The position numbers were made by a program, and so were the translations under genes. Of a stretch of 64,000 nt of DNA, positions 1-13,871 are shown piece after piece. Below the pieces are notes generated by a model, which worked only from the letters and a program-made list of their open reading frames with translations, had not been told where the DNA came from and did not search any database. This DNA comes from Gorsachius magnificus. Lineage: Eukaryota; Chordata; Aves; Pelecaniformes; Ardeidae. Every line of letters begins with the position of its first letter. Position 1 is the stretch's first letter. The stretch lies in NCBI GenBank assembly GCA_034008185.1, contig CM067083.1, forward strand, positions 116,272,837-116,336,836. Direction: 5' to 3'.

Positions 1-2767
1 GGAAGAGACAGATCACCACATTATAGGGTAAAGAGTTCTATTTGTGGAAGGGTGGGCTCAGTGTTGATTCATGTTTTTCAGATGGTACAGTACAGGTTGC
101 ATCATTAATAGAAGATTAAGATGCCAAATGGGGAATTTTTACCTTCTGTTTCTGAGTCTTTCACTGTAGGAAATCACCCAGATATGGCTAGAGGTTGATT
201 TTATATAACATGATGAGCAGACAGAGTGTTCCTCAAATTTAACAGAGCCTGCTGTTATTGTGGGAAGAGGGGCTGACAACTTGGGTAGTATCCATACAAA
301 GCTATAATTTCTAATCTGTCAAAATCACTTCCCTTTAGAAAGCCTGATTTCATTAGCATGTTCTTTGTTGGATGCAATTGTCTCTCTTAGCAGCTTTCCT
401 TTTACAGCTGTCACAAAAGCCAATCAGATTATACCAAGGGCAGGAAATAAATAAGTCTTTTTGCTGTAAATTAATTTAGGCAAGAATAAATCGCATATGC
501 TAGATTTAGTTCCTACTTTATGAATTGTGAAATTTTAGCAAGGTAACAGATGAGGGCTCTAAGAGCAGGTATTGGCATAAATTTGGTTACAAACTAGATT
601 TCCTCTGGCACTCTGGTGGTGGGTATAGAAAATATACCTATGTATAACCTATGCCTCATAAATGGCAAATCAAACTTTCAGCTAAACTGAGAATATGGGC
701 AAAACTGGTGTATAACCATCTTGGACAGAGAGACCAAATTAAGCTTTTCTTAGATTCTGTCTGTGCTGCACTCTTCTGGGGTAGTTCTAACCCAAACACT
801 GAGAATTCATTTAAGTTCATTTTCTTCATATTTGATCTCCTGCACTATTCAATTTACCAGTGTAAGCTCCACTGCCATATCACTGAAGTCAGATTTTTGT
901 ACAGCTTTGCTGTGCTCTCCCACCAAGGAGTCTCCAGGCTGAAGCTTGCCTCTGTTCATCTCTTGCTTTGGACCTGAGCACATAAGGTAAGAAGGAGGCA
1001 GGTGCTTTATGGAAACATGTTTTTCTGCTTGATTTGTCTCTGCTTGATTCGGCTCTATGTTATGGCTTCAGAAATTTGTGAGGAAAAGTATCAGATGATT
1101 ATTAGTTTTAAAAAGTATGTCACCCTGGAGAGTAAGACAAAGGACAAACCCTCAAACGAGGTGTCCCATCTGGCTGCTAAGGTTGAAAAAATAGCATTTT
1201 CAGAAGCCTTTAGTGTACAGAAAAATTATGTGATGAGCATCATAGAAAGAGGCTACTCAGTGTGTCACCTGGCTAGTCCACCTTTCCCTGGGCTGTTTGC
1301 AACAAGGGACAGCATGAGTTGATAGCAAAGCTCATCAGTGGAGCTGTAACTTTACTTTTCAGTCACTGTGACCCATCTGGAGAACAGGTGAAGCTGTAAT
1401 TTTTTGTAATGAGCCTTTCTGTACAGGTGCAGAAAACTGTTCTGGAAGGAGTGAAAGCATATACCTATGGTGCTGTATGATTAGTTTGGCTGAGAATGTG
1501 TTTTGTTTTGTAATCTATTTAAAACAGGAATCTTCCCCAGTTTTCACTTCTGTACAGTCTATTACTTTTTAGAAGTAAGTAGCAAGCACTAAGTGGATCA
1601 GTCACTGTTTCCCTTACAGGTACAAAATAGTTGTGTTACCTCAGCAGATACAATATGAGTCCCAGTGTTTTTCATTGTGCACTGAAATAAAGGTGAAAGG
1701 CCCCATATTACTTGTAACCAAAGTGTCTTTCCCTTCTACAAGGTAATTGGTCTCCCAGCTTCCAATTTTGGCACATCTGCATCTCTAAAGGCTCATTAAC
1801 TATGTCTCTTATTTTTTTTTTAGAGCTAAGAGAATCCTCTGGGTTTTCAAAATTTTTCCAATTCTTTGGCTATCTGTAATAGTCTAGCTGTTTTTTCCTC
1901 TTCCTTTTTGCCGGTTCCATCTGGGCATTTTAAAACAGTAATTCTGTGTCTTTTCGACTGCTCCAGATCTTCTGCAATGCCAGTCTCTAACTGACAGTAT
2001 TTGATCTGTTTTATGATTACCCTTCATCTGCTCTTTTCCTGTGTGCTGGTAACAGCTTTGATCACCTCTTGGCCAGAATCTGTGGCTTCTCGTAACTCCT
2101 TCTGGAAAGATTCTTTGTCTTCTTTTAATTACTTTTTACCATTACCTGGCTAGCATCCATTGCCTGTTGTCTGGTTTTAATTTTTGCCACTGTGGAAGCT
2201 AATAGGGCTCTTCTGCATTGGGACATTTAGGAGAGTCAATCCAAAATAAATGTTAAAGCTCACACTTCAGCTGCATTAAATCACTGTGTAGACAGCCTTA
2301 TTAGAAGTAAAGACGACCTTAACTGTGTTTAATTTAACACATACTAGAAATGAATTAAGTTAAGTCAAATTTAACCACTTCAATTTTGAACAAATGTGTC
2401 TACACAAGGTTTCTGAGATTTAACAAATCCATTTTAGATTCATACTTTTATTAATGCTTTTGATCTCCTGAATTTCTTGTCTACAAGACCTCAGTTTTCT
2501 GTAGAAATAATCTTTTTCTTCCAGCCTATTTTTTTTCTCTTTCTTTCCTTTTCTTGATGTTTGACTGTCACTCCTCTGCTCTGATGGTGGCTTTCATTAC
2601 TTTCTGAGGAGTAAGGAAGATTTACAGAAACTGTGTTCTTATTATTTTATTAATTTACATTTTAAGAAGCTATATATCTGCTTTAAGTTCGGGGTCACGT
2701 TCAGATGGATCCTATAAACACATGCACACACAGAATGGAGTTAATCTCACATAACTTTACTGGGAAA
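1..2767. other. Unique AT-rich non-coding sequence
   Basis: No repeat, RNA gene or recognisable coding exon is visible. The open frames at 651-977 and 1002-1322 (+) have no recognisable domain and no exon-like flanks. Their lengths are what chance gives in AT-rich DNA. I treat the stretch as intergenic or intronic. Confidence 0.6.
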
Positions 2768-3621
2768 AAGGCAGGCAGATGGAGTGTACCCTCAGCAAGT
2801 TTGTAGGTGATCAAAACTCAGGGGACTGGGTCGTACACCATATGGTTGTGCCACCTTCAGAAAGACCTTGACAGGCTGGAGAAATGGGCAGAGAATAATC
2901 TTACAACGTTCAACACAGGGTAATGCAAAGCCCTGCATCTCAGGAGGGTTAACTTCATGCACCAGTACATGCTGGGGGCTGACTGTCTGGAAAGCAGCTT
3001 GCTGAGCAAAGCCTTGATGTTCTGGTGGACAGCAAGATGACCATGATGTAGAAAAGCACCCTCACAGCAAAAGGTCGAGAGGTCATCCTTCACCTCTTCT
3101 TAGCACTGGAAAGGCAGCAGCTGGACTACTGTGTCCAGTTCTGGGCTCCTCAGTAGAAGAGAGACATCAACATATTGCAGCAAGTCCAGCACAGGGACAC
3201 AAATATTATTACGGGACTGCAATTTCTTTCATATGGAGAGGCTGAGAGAGCTGGGACTGTTCATCCTTTGGAAGAGAAGGCTCAGGGGCATCTTATCAAT
3301 GTGTGTAAATACCTGATGGGATGGAATAAGGAAGAGGGAGCCAGGCTCTTCTCAGTTAGTGCCCAGTGACAAGCAGAAGGAAATGGACACAAATTAAAAC
3401 CGATTAAATTATATCTGAACACAAGAATATTTAATTATTTTTTTTAATTGTGAGTGTGGTCAATCACAGGAACAGGTTACCCAGAGAGTATGTGGAATCT
3501 CTGTCCTTGGAGGGTCAAAACCCAACTGGATACAACGCTGTTCTAGCTGATCCTGCCTGAGGGGTGGGGGTTGGACTAGACGATCTCAAGAGGTTCTTGT
3601 CAATCTCAATCACCCTGTGAT
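2768..3621 (+). mobile_element. CR1 LINE fragment, old, 5'-truncated
   Basis: This is the 3' part of a CR1 non-LTR retrotransposon, an element that copies itself by target-primed reverse transcription. It begins near the reverse-transcriptase FADD region (GTACCCTCAGCAAGTTTG is readable) and passes through the segments coding DLDRLE-like and YCVQFWAPQ-like motifs. It ends with the CR1 3' block TTGGACTAGACGATCTCAAG and a decayed terminal repeat near 3621. Frames are broken by many stops and indels, so the copy is old. Boundaries are good to about 20 bp. No target-site duplication is visible, as is usual for CR1. Confidence 0.85.
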
Positions 3622-4760
3622 GTAACACCTAAAATTGTATTATCTAAACAGAGAAGATACAGTTATAAAACCATACAGGGCAAGTTGTGCACCCAATGTC
3701 ACAGTGCATCACTTTCAAACTTGTCCCATGAATCCTTCGTGAGGTAACCCAAGCCTTTAAGACAGTAACGAATTTCCATAGCTTGGCACTGAAACAGGAC
3801 ACCAGAAAACTCAACGTATATAGTGTGTGACTTCGTAAGTAGTTAATTTTTATCCCAGACAACTGCTCGTCCTTGTATCTTATAAATCTCCAAACACTGG
3901 ACTCTAAGCCCACAGCCCTGTTCCCAGCCGTTCCTGTGGGCTGCTGGTCTGAAATTAAAGTTAATGACCTAAAGGCTCTGATCCCATGGGTTTCATAAGG
4001 CAAGTTTAATAAGTATGCTGACTTTAAAACTAGCATGAATCCAGCAGCTCCTAGTGACGATGATGAAGACAAATTATCTTCAGAATTTTTTTAATATTTT
4101 TTATTTTGCGATGAGGAGGAGAAACAAGGATGTGAGGACCTTCTGTAATCAAAAAAAGATGAACTCATGCTACTCTTTTGCTGTCTGTTAAAATTGTTTC
4201 CAGTAAGTCTGTCTCAGCAGCAGACATATGAACACTCTCATTTAAAACCCCTACTGTCTGATAGGTAGACATTTGCAAGCCAAAAAAGAATTACCCTCCT
4301 TACTTCTCAAAAGTATGGTCTGCCTTTCAGATAATACGTACTTTCCCAACCTTGTCAGGTGAGGCAGTGCTTGAAAGCTTTTTAGCACTTACCCTTTTGT
4401 ATAACAAGTTATCTCAGTGGGAGACTTTGCAGCAGTCTTTAACCCCTTTTGTAATCTTATTCTATCTCAGAGATGTCTCATGCAAGCTAATAAATTCCAT
4501 GAAGTCTCTCCTTTTTCCACAACATTAATCTCCCATCAAGTAGTAATGAGGCTTGGTAGGTTCCTTGTGAGAATCTGAGCAACCACATTAATTCCTTAAA
4601 ATTTCTTTAACAATAGCAATACTATTAGCGAGAGTTTAGAAATGTCTGATCCATACAGTTAGCCTTAGGAGCTTTTGGTGGCCTACATTTATTGTGCCCT
4701 GAAATTTCTAAAGCCTTAGGAAGAAGCTGCAAATGTTAAGTGCATCAATTTCTGCTAAAC
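3622..4760. other. Unique sequence, no gene seen
   Basis: AT-rich sequence without a recognisable repeat. A 142-codon minus-strand frame at 3644-4072 has no recognisable domain and no splice context, and I do not call it a gene. The last six bases before the CR1 pair, CTAAAC at 4755-4760, recur at the internal junction of that pair at 4995-5000. Confidence 0.55.
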
Positions 4761-5000
4761 TATCATAGAATCATAGGATCATAGAATGTTTTGGGTTGGA
4801 AGGGACCCCTAGAGGTCATCTAGTCCAACCCCCCTGCAGTGAGCAGGGACACCGCTAACTAGATCAGGTTGCTCAGAGCCCCATCCAACCTGGCCTTGAA
4901 TGTTCCCAGGGATGGGGCCTCCACCACCTCTCTGGGCAACCTGTTCCAATGTTTCACTACCCTCATTGTAAAGAATTTTTTCCTTATATCCAGTCTAAAC
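4761..5000 (-). mobile_element. CR1 3'-end fragment, left unit of tandem pair
   Basis: This is the last 240 bp of a young CR1 in minus orientation. It starts with CR1 terminal repeats (ATAGAATCATAGGATCATAG) and contains the reverse complement of the 3' block (AGGTCATCTAGTCCAACCC). It stops inside the ORF2 C-terminal code at CCTTATATCCAGTCTAAAC. The next base starts another CR1 terminal repeat. The unit differs from its right-hand neighbour by about six substitutions and one 8-bp repeat. Confidence 0.88.
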
Positions 5001-5570
5001 TATCATAGAATCATAGAATCATAGAATCATAGAATGTTTTGGGTTGGAAGGGACCCCTAGAGGTCATCTAGTCCAACCCCCCTGCAGTGAGCAGGGACAC
5101 CACTAACTAGATCAGGTTGCTCAGAGCCCCATCCAACCTGTCCTTGAATGTTCCCAGGGATGGGGCCTCCACCACCTCTCTGGGCAACCTGTTCCAGTGT
5201 TTTACCACCCTCATTGTAAAGAATTTCTTCCTTATATCCAGTCTAAACCTACCCTGGTTTAGTTTAAAACCATTACCCCTTGTCCTCTCACAGCTGGCCC
5301 TACTAAAAAGATTTTCCCCATCTTTCCTATAGGCCCCCTTTAGATACTGAAAGGCCGTAATCAGGTCTCCCCGCAGCCTTCTCTTCTCCAGGCTGAACAA
5401 GCCCAACTCCCTCAGCCTGTCCTCATAAGAGAGGTGCTCCAGCCCTCGGATCATTTTAGTAGCCCTCCTCTGGACCCGCTCCAACAGTTCCATGTCCTTC
5501 TTGTGCTGAGGGCTCCAGAGTTGGACACAATACTCCAGGTGAGGTCTCACCAGAGCAGAGTAGAGGGCAA
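5001..5570 (-). mobile_element. CR1 LINE fragment, young, right unit of tandem pair
   Basis: This is a 5'-truncated CR1 of about 570 bp. It starts with four copies of the 8-bp terminal repeat and runs back to the ORF2 segment coding [19 protein letters not shown]. Read on the minus strand, the ORF2 C-terminus is open from the truncation point near 5570 to its stop at 5107-5109, and ends with a [17 protein letters not shown] block. The open frame suggests a relatively recent insertion. The first 248 bp repeat the unit at 4761-5000. Confidence 0.9.
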
Positions 5571-8500
5571 TATCTTTGCATACTGTCTTATGCAGCAAAC
5601 TGGAACCGTGCTTTTTCATGATCTTTTCTTGAGCTGAATGATTTTTCTTGAAAAAATAATGGAACAAAATACAAAGTCTCTATAGGTTGCTGCACGTTTA
5701 GAACATGAAATGACTGCTGGTTCTTTAGCATGCTGATTTTTCCCATAAAACATACCAGCATACCAGGCAACGTACAGCCAACACTAGCCTTGGCCACGTG
5801 ATTTCCCACATGGCTGCGTGGGAGCTCACTCTTTTGTTTTAGAAGTCTAGAGAAAAATATGTTCTTTTGGAGGTTTGCAAAGGAAGTTCTTGTTGCTTAA
5901 GCTTAAGTACCTAAATTAGATGCCCAAGATGCTACTTATCTAACAGTCCACTGACAGCCAATCTACAACAGTAAGATGGAGTTAAAGAGAAAGGACTAAA
6001 TCCTACCAGAAAATACAAATTCTTTCTGGAAATCTTGTATTTTATAAATTTTAATTTTAAATAATTATTATAAATCATAAATCAGACAAATTTTGGCTTC
6101 CTATTAGCCTCACTTCCACATTCAAGTCAATTAAAACACCAAACCAATCAAATAACAAATGGGGAATCAAAGCTGAAAGTGGAGAAAAAGAGGATTGTGG
6201 ACCCACAAGACAACTGTGCATTCGAGACATTTTTCTATGCATGTCTCTGACATTACAGTCTGCACTCAATTTACTTCAGCTGAACTCTGCATTGCTAAAA
6301 GGAGAAAGGACGCCCATCAACTCAACCCACTCATTTCTGTTTCCTTTCAGCATCAACTTTTCAGTGAATTATTTTCTTCTGCTACAGCAGCTCTTTCAGA
6401 CTTTCGTGGGTTGGGTTTGTTTTTTTTTTTTTTTTTTTGGTTTCTTTTCCTGGGCCCATTGTTTTATGCCATTTTTATCTTTGCTTTGTTCTCTTGTGAT
6501 ATGCAGTGAAACCCACAATGCAATTAGCATAGTTAGTTACACTCATTATGCCCTTTCAGTTTTTATAAAGCCAGAAAATCAACCACCAAAACTTGAAGTG
6601 TCTTATATTTTACAAGTTCCTTCATTCCCTCTGAATGTGTGGAAGCCTGATAGCACTAAGGAAATGGTATATAAACAGACTTCACATACCTGTTGTATTG
6701 TTTGCAGTGAATCAATTTTGTCATAAAAGAAATCAAATTTTTCACTGTAGCTTGAACTAGCTTCAATATAATGAAAACCTCCATGAGTTTTTCTCTAAAA
6801 CTGTAATCTGGACTGAAATCTGCTTCTAAACCTCCAAAAGGATTATTGACTGGGAGAGACTATATGCAAAGGGATTTCAGTTTGGATGAAACCAGTTTTT
6901 AGTCTATATTACAACAATACTTCCAAGTTGCATATATTGCTAGAAGAAGAAATGATACAAAGGCCATTACTGAGATTGTGACATGAATAGAGAGCCCAGT
7001 ACATTAATTATTTAACCATGACAAAAGAATGGCAATAATCTATCTTTTCTCTGAAATGAGGAGAAGAAGGAGAACAAGTTATGGCTGGCAAGTGTCAGTG
7101 ACACAATTTAAAGGTCTTCAGAAGGCTTTTAAGTAAATAGGACTGGTACTAAACATCTGCCCCAGTGTGATTAGGGAGGTTGGGTGCACAGGTACGTGCT
7201 CATTGCACTGGTTTGCTGTTTTGGCCTTCAGAAGGTTCTGATCATTTTCCTCCTAAACACAAGTAATTTGAAGGGGTTTTTAATTGATTGCCCCAAATCA
7301 TGCTCATTTTCGAACACAAAGCTGAGCTTCACTTTTTAGCCTGGTCCATCTGAACTTCCTTAAAGTAACTTAGGTTGCTGAACAAAATTTAGGCCCTTTT
7401 ACAATAAATGCAGTCTATTGAGCAACTGATGTCTGGTGTAAACTTACAGGATAAAAGGACTAACAAGGGAAAATTAACTTTGAATACTGTTTTCCAGCAA
7501 ATTATTTTTTTAAATCACCCCTGAGTGGATTCTCTTAGAAACAATTCGTGGTAGTTCTAGGGAAGTCTAAGCAATAATGAATATATGTTATGTACATATC
7601 AGGTTTTCCTGCACTAATATTTGAAATTTTAACCCTCTGCATCTTAGAGATTACATCTCAGAATAGATAGATATTCTGTGCTGGAAAACAAGGCTGTTTT
7701 GTGTCAAGTCTCTAAGGACAGAAGCAATTACAGTTAAAGAGCTGGGTTATTGTTTGATTATTAAACTTCTGTTTTTCCACAGTATGGCCATCTTAGTTAC
7801 CTGGCTGTGAGCCCCTTCTCCATCAGTAAATACAGTAAACTCCCTAGGCATGTGTGACCTGGACATAAAGATAGCATAACTATGATGCCAATTGTTCTGA
7901 ATATTCCTTTTTAGAGAGGAGTTCTGGAGTTTTCACATAAGAAAGGGTGTGCATGTAGAGCAGGAAAGCTGCTCATTTCATTTTCTGTAGCTGCTCATCT
8001 CAGTAGCAACATATTTAGTTTTAGCCACTGTGGCTATTATCATTTAGCAACAGAATGTCTGTTTGGTGATATGTGCTATGGTACCTTAATGAAATTTAAA
8101 TGTTATCCTGTCCAAGACGATGCAATGTTTCTTGTCCTTGGTTGTACCGTTTATGACTTTACACCTCTGAGTCACTGTGTATGCATCCAATCTACTTTGC
8201 TTCTGATGGGAATGTGTACGTGAATTTGGATTTAGGAGATAGCTTTAAATGCTATCTTGGTGTGATCTCATTTGAAATGGTCCTTACACATTTCTCTACT
8301 TGGCTGAAGAAACAACAGCAAAAGCTGTTGCTAATTTTGTTTTTAATTAATTGTGCAGCATGGATTTGTTGATGTGGCATGGAGAGGGGTCAACTAAATA
8401 GATTTGCCTTGGGTTAATAGAAGTTTTCCATCTCCTCTGTTTCTGGTGCTTAAAATATTCCTTAACAACCTTATGTTCGTGAATGAGTGCATAAAATCCT

Positions 8501-10540
8501 CATGATCAGGCTGTCAGCCTTTAACCGGGGCTGTCACCACCCTTTGTATTCATCTGCTGTGGAACTCCCATTACTGGTAGGAGGCCTGTGAAATACTTGG
8601 AAACAATTTTATGAATAAAAGCAATTCAAGTGCTAAACCCCACTTTGTATAAATTAAAATAATGTCTTTTGGACTTTCCATAAAACACTATATGCTCTAC
8701 TCATCCCCGGAGTGGATTTCTTTTACTATTATTACTGTGATGACACATAATTAAGTCAGATTACATTTTTATAGAGAGAGAAGAATAGCTAAAACACAGT
8801 TCTAAATTATTCATCAATAAGTTTCACAGAAAAAAAGCAGAAGATAAGAATTTAAAATGTGTTCTCTGTTGTTTTTTTTTCTTCCTAAAACTAGATAATT
8901 TTATAATGGTATATTGAACAAATAAGTCTCTCTCTTCCTCCCCATGAGAGAACAAGAGACTTCATTTAACGCCACATGTGTTATTGTGCTTATCTGCTGA
9001 TTACCATATTACTTTGATTTGTATGGTAGATTGTAAACTCTTGTAGGATTATGGAAAGATTTCTTTCCCCAGGCTGAACCAGTGAGATTTTCAGCATCAT
9101 GAAGCCAGAGATGAGTAGGAAAGAAGCAGATTGGTTATTATATCTCTATGTATTTTTTACCCACTGGTTCATCTCATTTTTATCACTGCAGAGTCAGCAT
9201 GAAAGCCGACTAAGTTAATACACCTCCACAACGTTGTCACACCACTAAGTTTTAATGTCTCTTCATATCCTCAACATGCTTAGTGAAAATGTGAATTGCT
9301 GAAATGGGGTAGCTGTAAAGAAGAGCAGGAGTAGGCATAGAGATGCTTTGATTCAGCTAGTTAAAATACTCCTTTTGATTAGGAATGGATACTATATGAT
9401 GAAGGAAAGTGCTGATTTTCTAAACATCAGGGTTTTGTTATGTACAATTCTTTCTTTCTGATTTTGGATGGGCTCATCCAAATTTGCAAGATAATTTACT
9501 TGGCATATTAAGCTAAGTATTTCCTCGTAGAAAATACAAGGAGATGCAGTAATGAAGAAGGAAGTTTAGACCAGAAAAAGGAAAAATATCTGTCACATAA
9601 AGCTCAAAATTATGAATTCAGCTACTGTATCTCTGTGTTGTGTACATAACTCAGACTAGAAAAAGAAAATTAATTTGAATAGAAATTAGATATAAATTTC
9701 ACATATGCAATGGAGATAATCAAGGGGGTTTTGTTTTAGTGGAAGGCTATGGGGAAACATAGGAATTGACAGTCAAGAAGATGACTGCTGACTGTCGATA
9801 CTGACTGGTGTCCATTTTGAAATCTGCATTCCTCCTCCCATTTTCTGGGAAAAAAATGTTTAAACTCAGTATAAGTGTATCCTGACTATGTACATCAGCA
9901 GTGGTACAAAGAAGGAGGCAGCTTAATGGTCAGGACAAGACAGAAGATGTGGGTTCACTTTGCTGCTCAGCTCTGAAAGGTCACAGAAATGGTTTTATTC
10001 CTGTTTTATGAAATAAAACCATCTACACTCAACTCCTCTGTAATTGGGAAGAATGGACCTGGAATCCTCTATGAAATTCTTACCAACTTCGTCCAAGATT
10101 AACTGAAGTTGTGGAGAAAAGCAGAATGGTAGGTGAAAAGATGGGGAGTAGAGTGTAGGGATAGATTTACAGTTTTCACAATGCAAAGAGATTGTCAGTA
10201 CAGACAAAGAGGGAACCCTGGTAGGATCTGCACTGTTCATCACAGCTACAAATTATTTGGAAAAGCAGGTGTTTAATGAGGTGACTGAGTTTGCTGTTAC
10301 TGCAGAATTCTTCAAGCTGACAGAAAATAACACTGACAACAAAAGTGTAAACATATCTTGTGATTTTTGAGTGGTTGGAGACAAAACGGGAGACAAATTC
10401 AGTACTGATAAATGAACAATAATAGATGCAAGAAAGCAAAATCCTGAAAATTTTTACACTGCCTTAGGTTCATAAATGAGCTATAGGTATTTTGGAAAGA
10501 CATTTAGAGTTATTGTGGTTAGCCCTTTAAAAGTTGCTCA
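5571..10540. other. Unique AT-rich sequence with a poly-T run
   Basis: No gene or interspersed repeat is recognised over about 5 kb. A T18 run at 6421-6438 is the only simple-sequence feature of note. The frames at 6195-6509 and 6241-6726 cross this run and encode poly-Phe, so they are artefacts. AT-rich stretches such as 8690-8770 could include conserved non-coding sequence, but this cannot be judged without an alignment. Confidence 0.5.
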
Positions 10541-11095
10541 GTGAAAGGTGAAGATCATAGGAACAACAAAGAAAGCATCAAGAACAGAATAATAGACATC
10601 ATTTTTCCTCTGTATAAAGCCAGGATCACCTTGTGCCCTGAATACTGTATGAAGTTCTGTCCCCCCTTTTTCCAACAGAAAAGTTGTTGAAACAGACAAG
10701 GGCAGCAAAAATTAGATATGAAGAGATTTTTGTGTGAAGAGCAATTAGGCTAGGATTATGGGTCTTTGGGGAGAAAAAAATGACCAAGGGACAAAACTGT
10801 AGAGTATATAAAATAATAAATAGCACAGAGTAGATGAACTGCCGTGTTTGCTATTGACAATGTTTGAAGAACTGGGGGCCAACTGATGAACTTATCGTGC
10901 TGTAGTTTAAGGTAAACATAAGGAAGCACTTTTCTCACACAGCACGTTTCAACTCTGGAACTCATTGTCTGAAGATTTTTGTAGTGCCCAAAGCACAAAG
11001 TAGATTTAAAAAGGGTTTGGAAAATTAGATAGAAGAAAAGACCATCAATGATCATCCTATACAATATTAAGATTTTTTGGATTCATACTCATATA
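10541..11095 (+). mobile_element. Ancient CR1/L3-type LINE relic
   Basis: The order of motifs matches the ORF2 C-terminus of ancient amniote CR1/L3 LINEs. TTTTCCTCTGTATAAAGCC and CCCTGAATACTGTATGAAG (10605-10655) correspond to the LY..RPxLEYC block. Much later, TCAACTCTGGAACTCATTG (10947-10967) corresponds to the 'LWNxLP' block, and a K-rich stretch follows at 11005-11045. The body is heavily diverged with many stops. The element predates the young CR1s in this window. Both boundaries are uncertain by about 50 bp. Confidence 0.6.
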
Positions 11096-13721
11096 GGAGG
11101 AATATTTCTTATGCTTCTTCTTTAGACACCCACAAACAGTGACTTCTACATTACAGGAGATGGTTTGTTGGGTCTGATGAAACTGAGTTTTACCCACTAT
11201 GACATTTCTGATGTTATAGAACTGAACCCAGTCCACTGAAGGTGTACTGTGACATTCAAAAGGAATATTAATGAAAGAAAACTAAATTTAAAAAATGAAT
11301 CATTTAATTTTCCTCATTTAACATAACAAGGAAAGTGACCTTATTATTTGTGAGTCAATCAGAGGATAAGCACTTGGGAAGGAAAAAATCCTTAGAGTAT
11401 ATGACAATGGAGGTGTGTTCTGGGACATGTCTTTAAGACATAAACTTAGCGGGGGATGACTCATGCCAGATTCGCATCCAAGCCCTGCATTTTATCTAGC
11501 ATTAAATCTGTTTAGAAGTGTGGAGGAATCCAGTTCTGAGAATCTTTTTGCCTTCCTCCATCTATAACTGCACTTAATTGTTGGCAAGTATTTGTGGAGA
11601 TATGTTAAAGTATATGAGATCAATTATACCAGTTAGGAACAGATCAGTACAGTCCCTTATCTGGTCAGGTGGAGGGACAAATATGTTTCTTAAAAGAGCT
11701 TTTACTCCACCCACCAGTGAGATACAGAGCAGTGGGGCTGATAGGTGCTTGTTAGGTTGTAGCCAGTGGGAAAACTGAAAATAATTTTAAATAGCACTTC
11801 CCTTCTCCCCCTTCACATAGGGATAAGTGTGGAACTGTTGGAGCATCAAGAAAGTTTTTTTCTTCTCTTAGAAACTGTAAAGGTACCCAAAGGTATCAGG
11901 CATGAAATACAGGAATATTGTCCAAGTGCTGTACAAGTTCTTGCAATGAAAATTTGGAGGTTTTTAAAGATGTGGCTGAGGGAGGTGAGGGCTTGGGGGA
12001 CACAGAGTGATTTTGTTTTGTCAGTTTGACCTCATCCTGAATCTTGCGTGCAGCATCAAGTTGCCTTCTCTTAGGACTGAGCCTGGAACACGTGCATGAG
12101 ATGAGCTGGCATGCCCTGAGGTGGACCTGAAGCACTGGCCTGCTTCCCAAGGACTGGCAGAGCTACGATGATGAAATTCAAACTTTATAGACTAATGATT
12201 TTCCTGCTTTAGTGACAGCATGTTTAAACACTCTGGATGTTCTGGCTGTAAGTTGTCTGTGTAAATGTAAGTAATGTCTCTGTCCAAGTATTCCTTACCC
12301 CGCAGGGTTAAAATAATATGCACATCAAAAATTGAGGTGTTCTGGTGCCATGGTGGTGAAGTCGTATAAAATATGGAACCAGTATAAAATACGTTAGATG
12401 TATAGAGCTAAGTCAAGCTGAAACACCTGAATGCAAATTGTGATCTGAACTCTCTCCCAGGAGCAAGAGCTTTGGGTCAGGTGTTACTGTTCAAGAGTAT
12501 TTCCAAGAGAGTGACTGTGCCTTTTTATAACACAAGCCTTGTTACACTTTGATTTCTTCCTCTGTCCTGGTCTGAATTATGTTACTTTTGTTGATATGAA
12601 TTCACAGCCACTAGCCAATGACCATAAAAGCAATTCTATACCACATATTGACTTGAAAGATTTAGGTCCCCTGTATAAAAGGATGGCACTTTATCCACTC
12701 AGCCAGACCAGATCCTTGATTTTACATTGCTGTTTTCTATCTGAGTTTCAGAAGACCTTTTAATATTTCAGAACCATGCCAGCGCTTTCATAAACTTTCC
12801 AAAGGGTGAACAGTAGTAGTTGTATTCCAGCTGCTGCTGAATCTGCTGTGTTTGTTCAGCCCTGAAATGATCTTTTAAGATGTGAAAATAAAATGTTTCA
12901 CTAGCACTGAGCCATAAATGCAAAACTGACCAGGGATGCTATCTGCCCAACAAAAACTACCTATTATGTATTAGAACCGTTTTTTGCCCGGCTTTCTGCA
13001 CAGAGACCTGATTCTGATTTAACCTGATTTTCTTTTTTTCAGCAGAGCAGGTAAAATAATATTCATAAAATTAATTTTTAAAAGTTTTCAGAATATAGTG
13101 GCTGTTACCTTGCCCTTAACCACACTATGAAGCCTATTGCAAAGGCTTCTTTTTCTTCATAGAAAGCAAGCAAGCCTTATTTACTTGTTACAGAAATATT
13201 CCTCTGAATGATCTAAGTATTTTGACTCAAGTCACAAAGCTGCTTATGTGTAAGATTGCAAGCTGATCTTCTGATTACTTTTGTAGATATTTCCTCATTT
13301 TACATTATTTATTTGAATGTGTGAGAATCATATGCTTGTATGTACACTGTAGATACTTTCAGATTTTCTTAATAATGCAAGCAAATGAGGTGCCAGTACA
13401 GAGAGTTCTAAAATTCAAACCCTTAATGTTTAATGCTAATAAAACTCACACACTGCAATAGGAACTCTCAGCTGAAATCATACAACTCTCAAAATATTTT
13501 TTCACCCTCTTTCCCTCAGCTAAGGAATTAGTAGGAAAAAAGCCACAACAAAACTTCATTATTTTAAACTAAATGCCCAACTTGGGAAACTATGAACCAA
13601 AGATCAGACTCCAATAGGAATAGGAATTTTCAAACACAGATTGTCATTCTCAGCCATGTCATCCTCTCCTTGCCCTCTAAGTTTTTGTCTAGGTGGCATT
13701 TAAAGTCTGAATTTTATAATT
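11096..13721. other. Unique sequence, no gene seen
   Basis: No repeat family or coding exon is recognised. Small open frames at 11578-11778, 11766-12029 and 12539-12763 show no domain and no conserved exon structure. The sequence at the right edge has no clear 5-bp duplication matching the far side of the LTR that follows. Confidence 0.5.
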
Positions 13722-13871
13722 TGTCATGGTTTAACCCCAGCTGGCAACTAAGCGCCACACAGCTGCTTGCTCTCTCCCCCACCCTTCAGCGGGATGGGGG
13801 AGAGAATCAGAAGAGTAAAAGTGAGAATGCTTACGGGTTGATCTAAGAAGAGTTTAATAATTGAAATAGTA

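Noticed and set aside
3644..4072. 142-codon minus-strand open frame
   Set aside because: No recognisable domain and no splice or promoter context. I take it as a chance frame.
6421..6438. T18 run, considered as the poly(A) tail of a minus-strand retrocopy
   Set aside because: No processed gene or SINE body is recognisable on the adjacent minus-strand side and no flanking duplication is visible.
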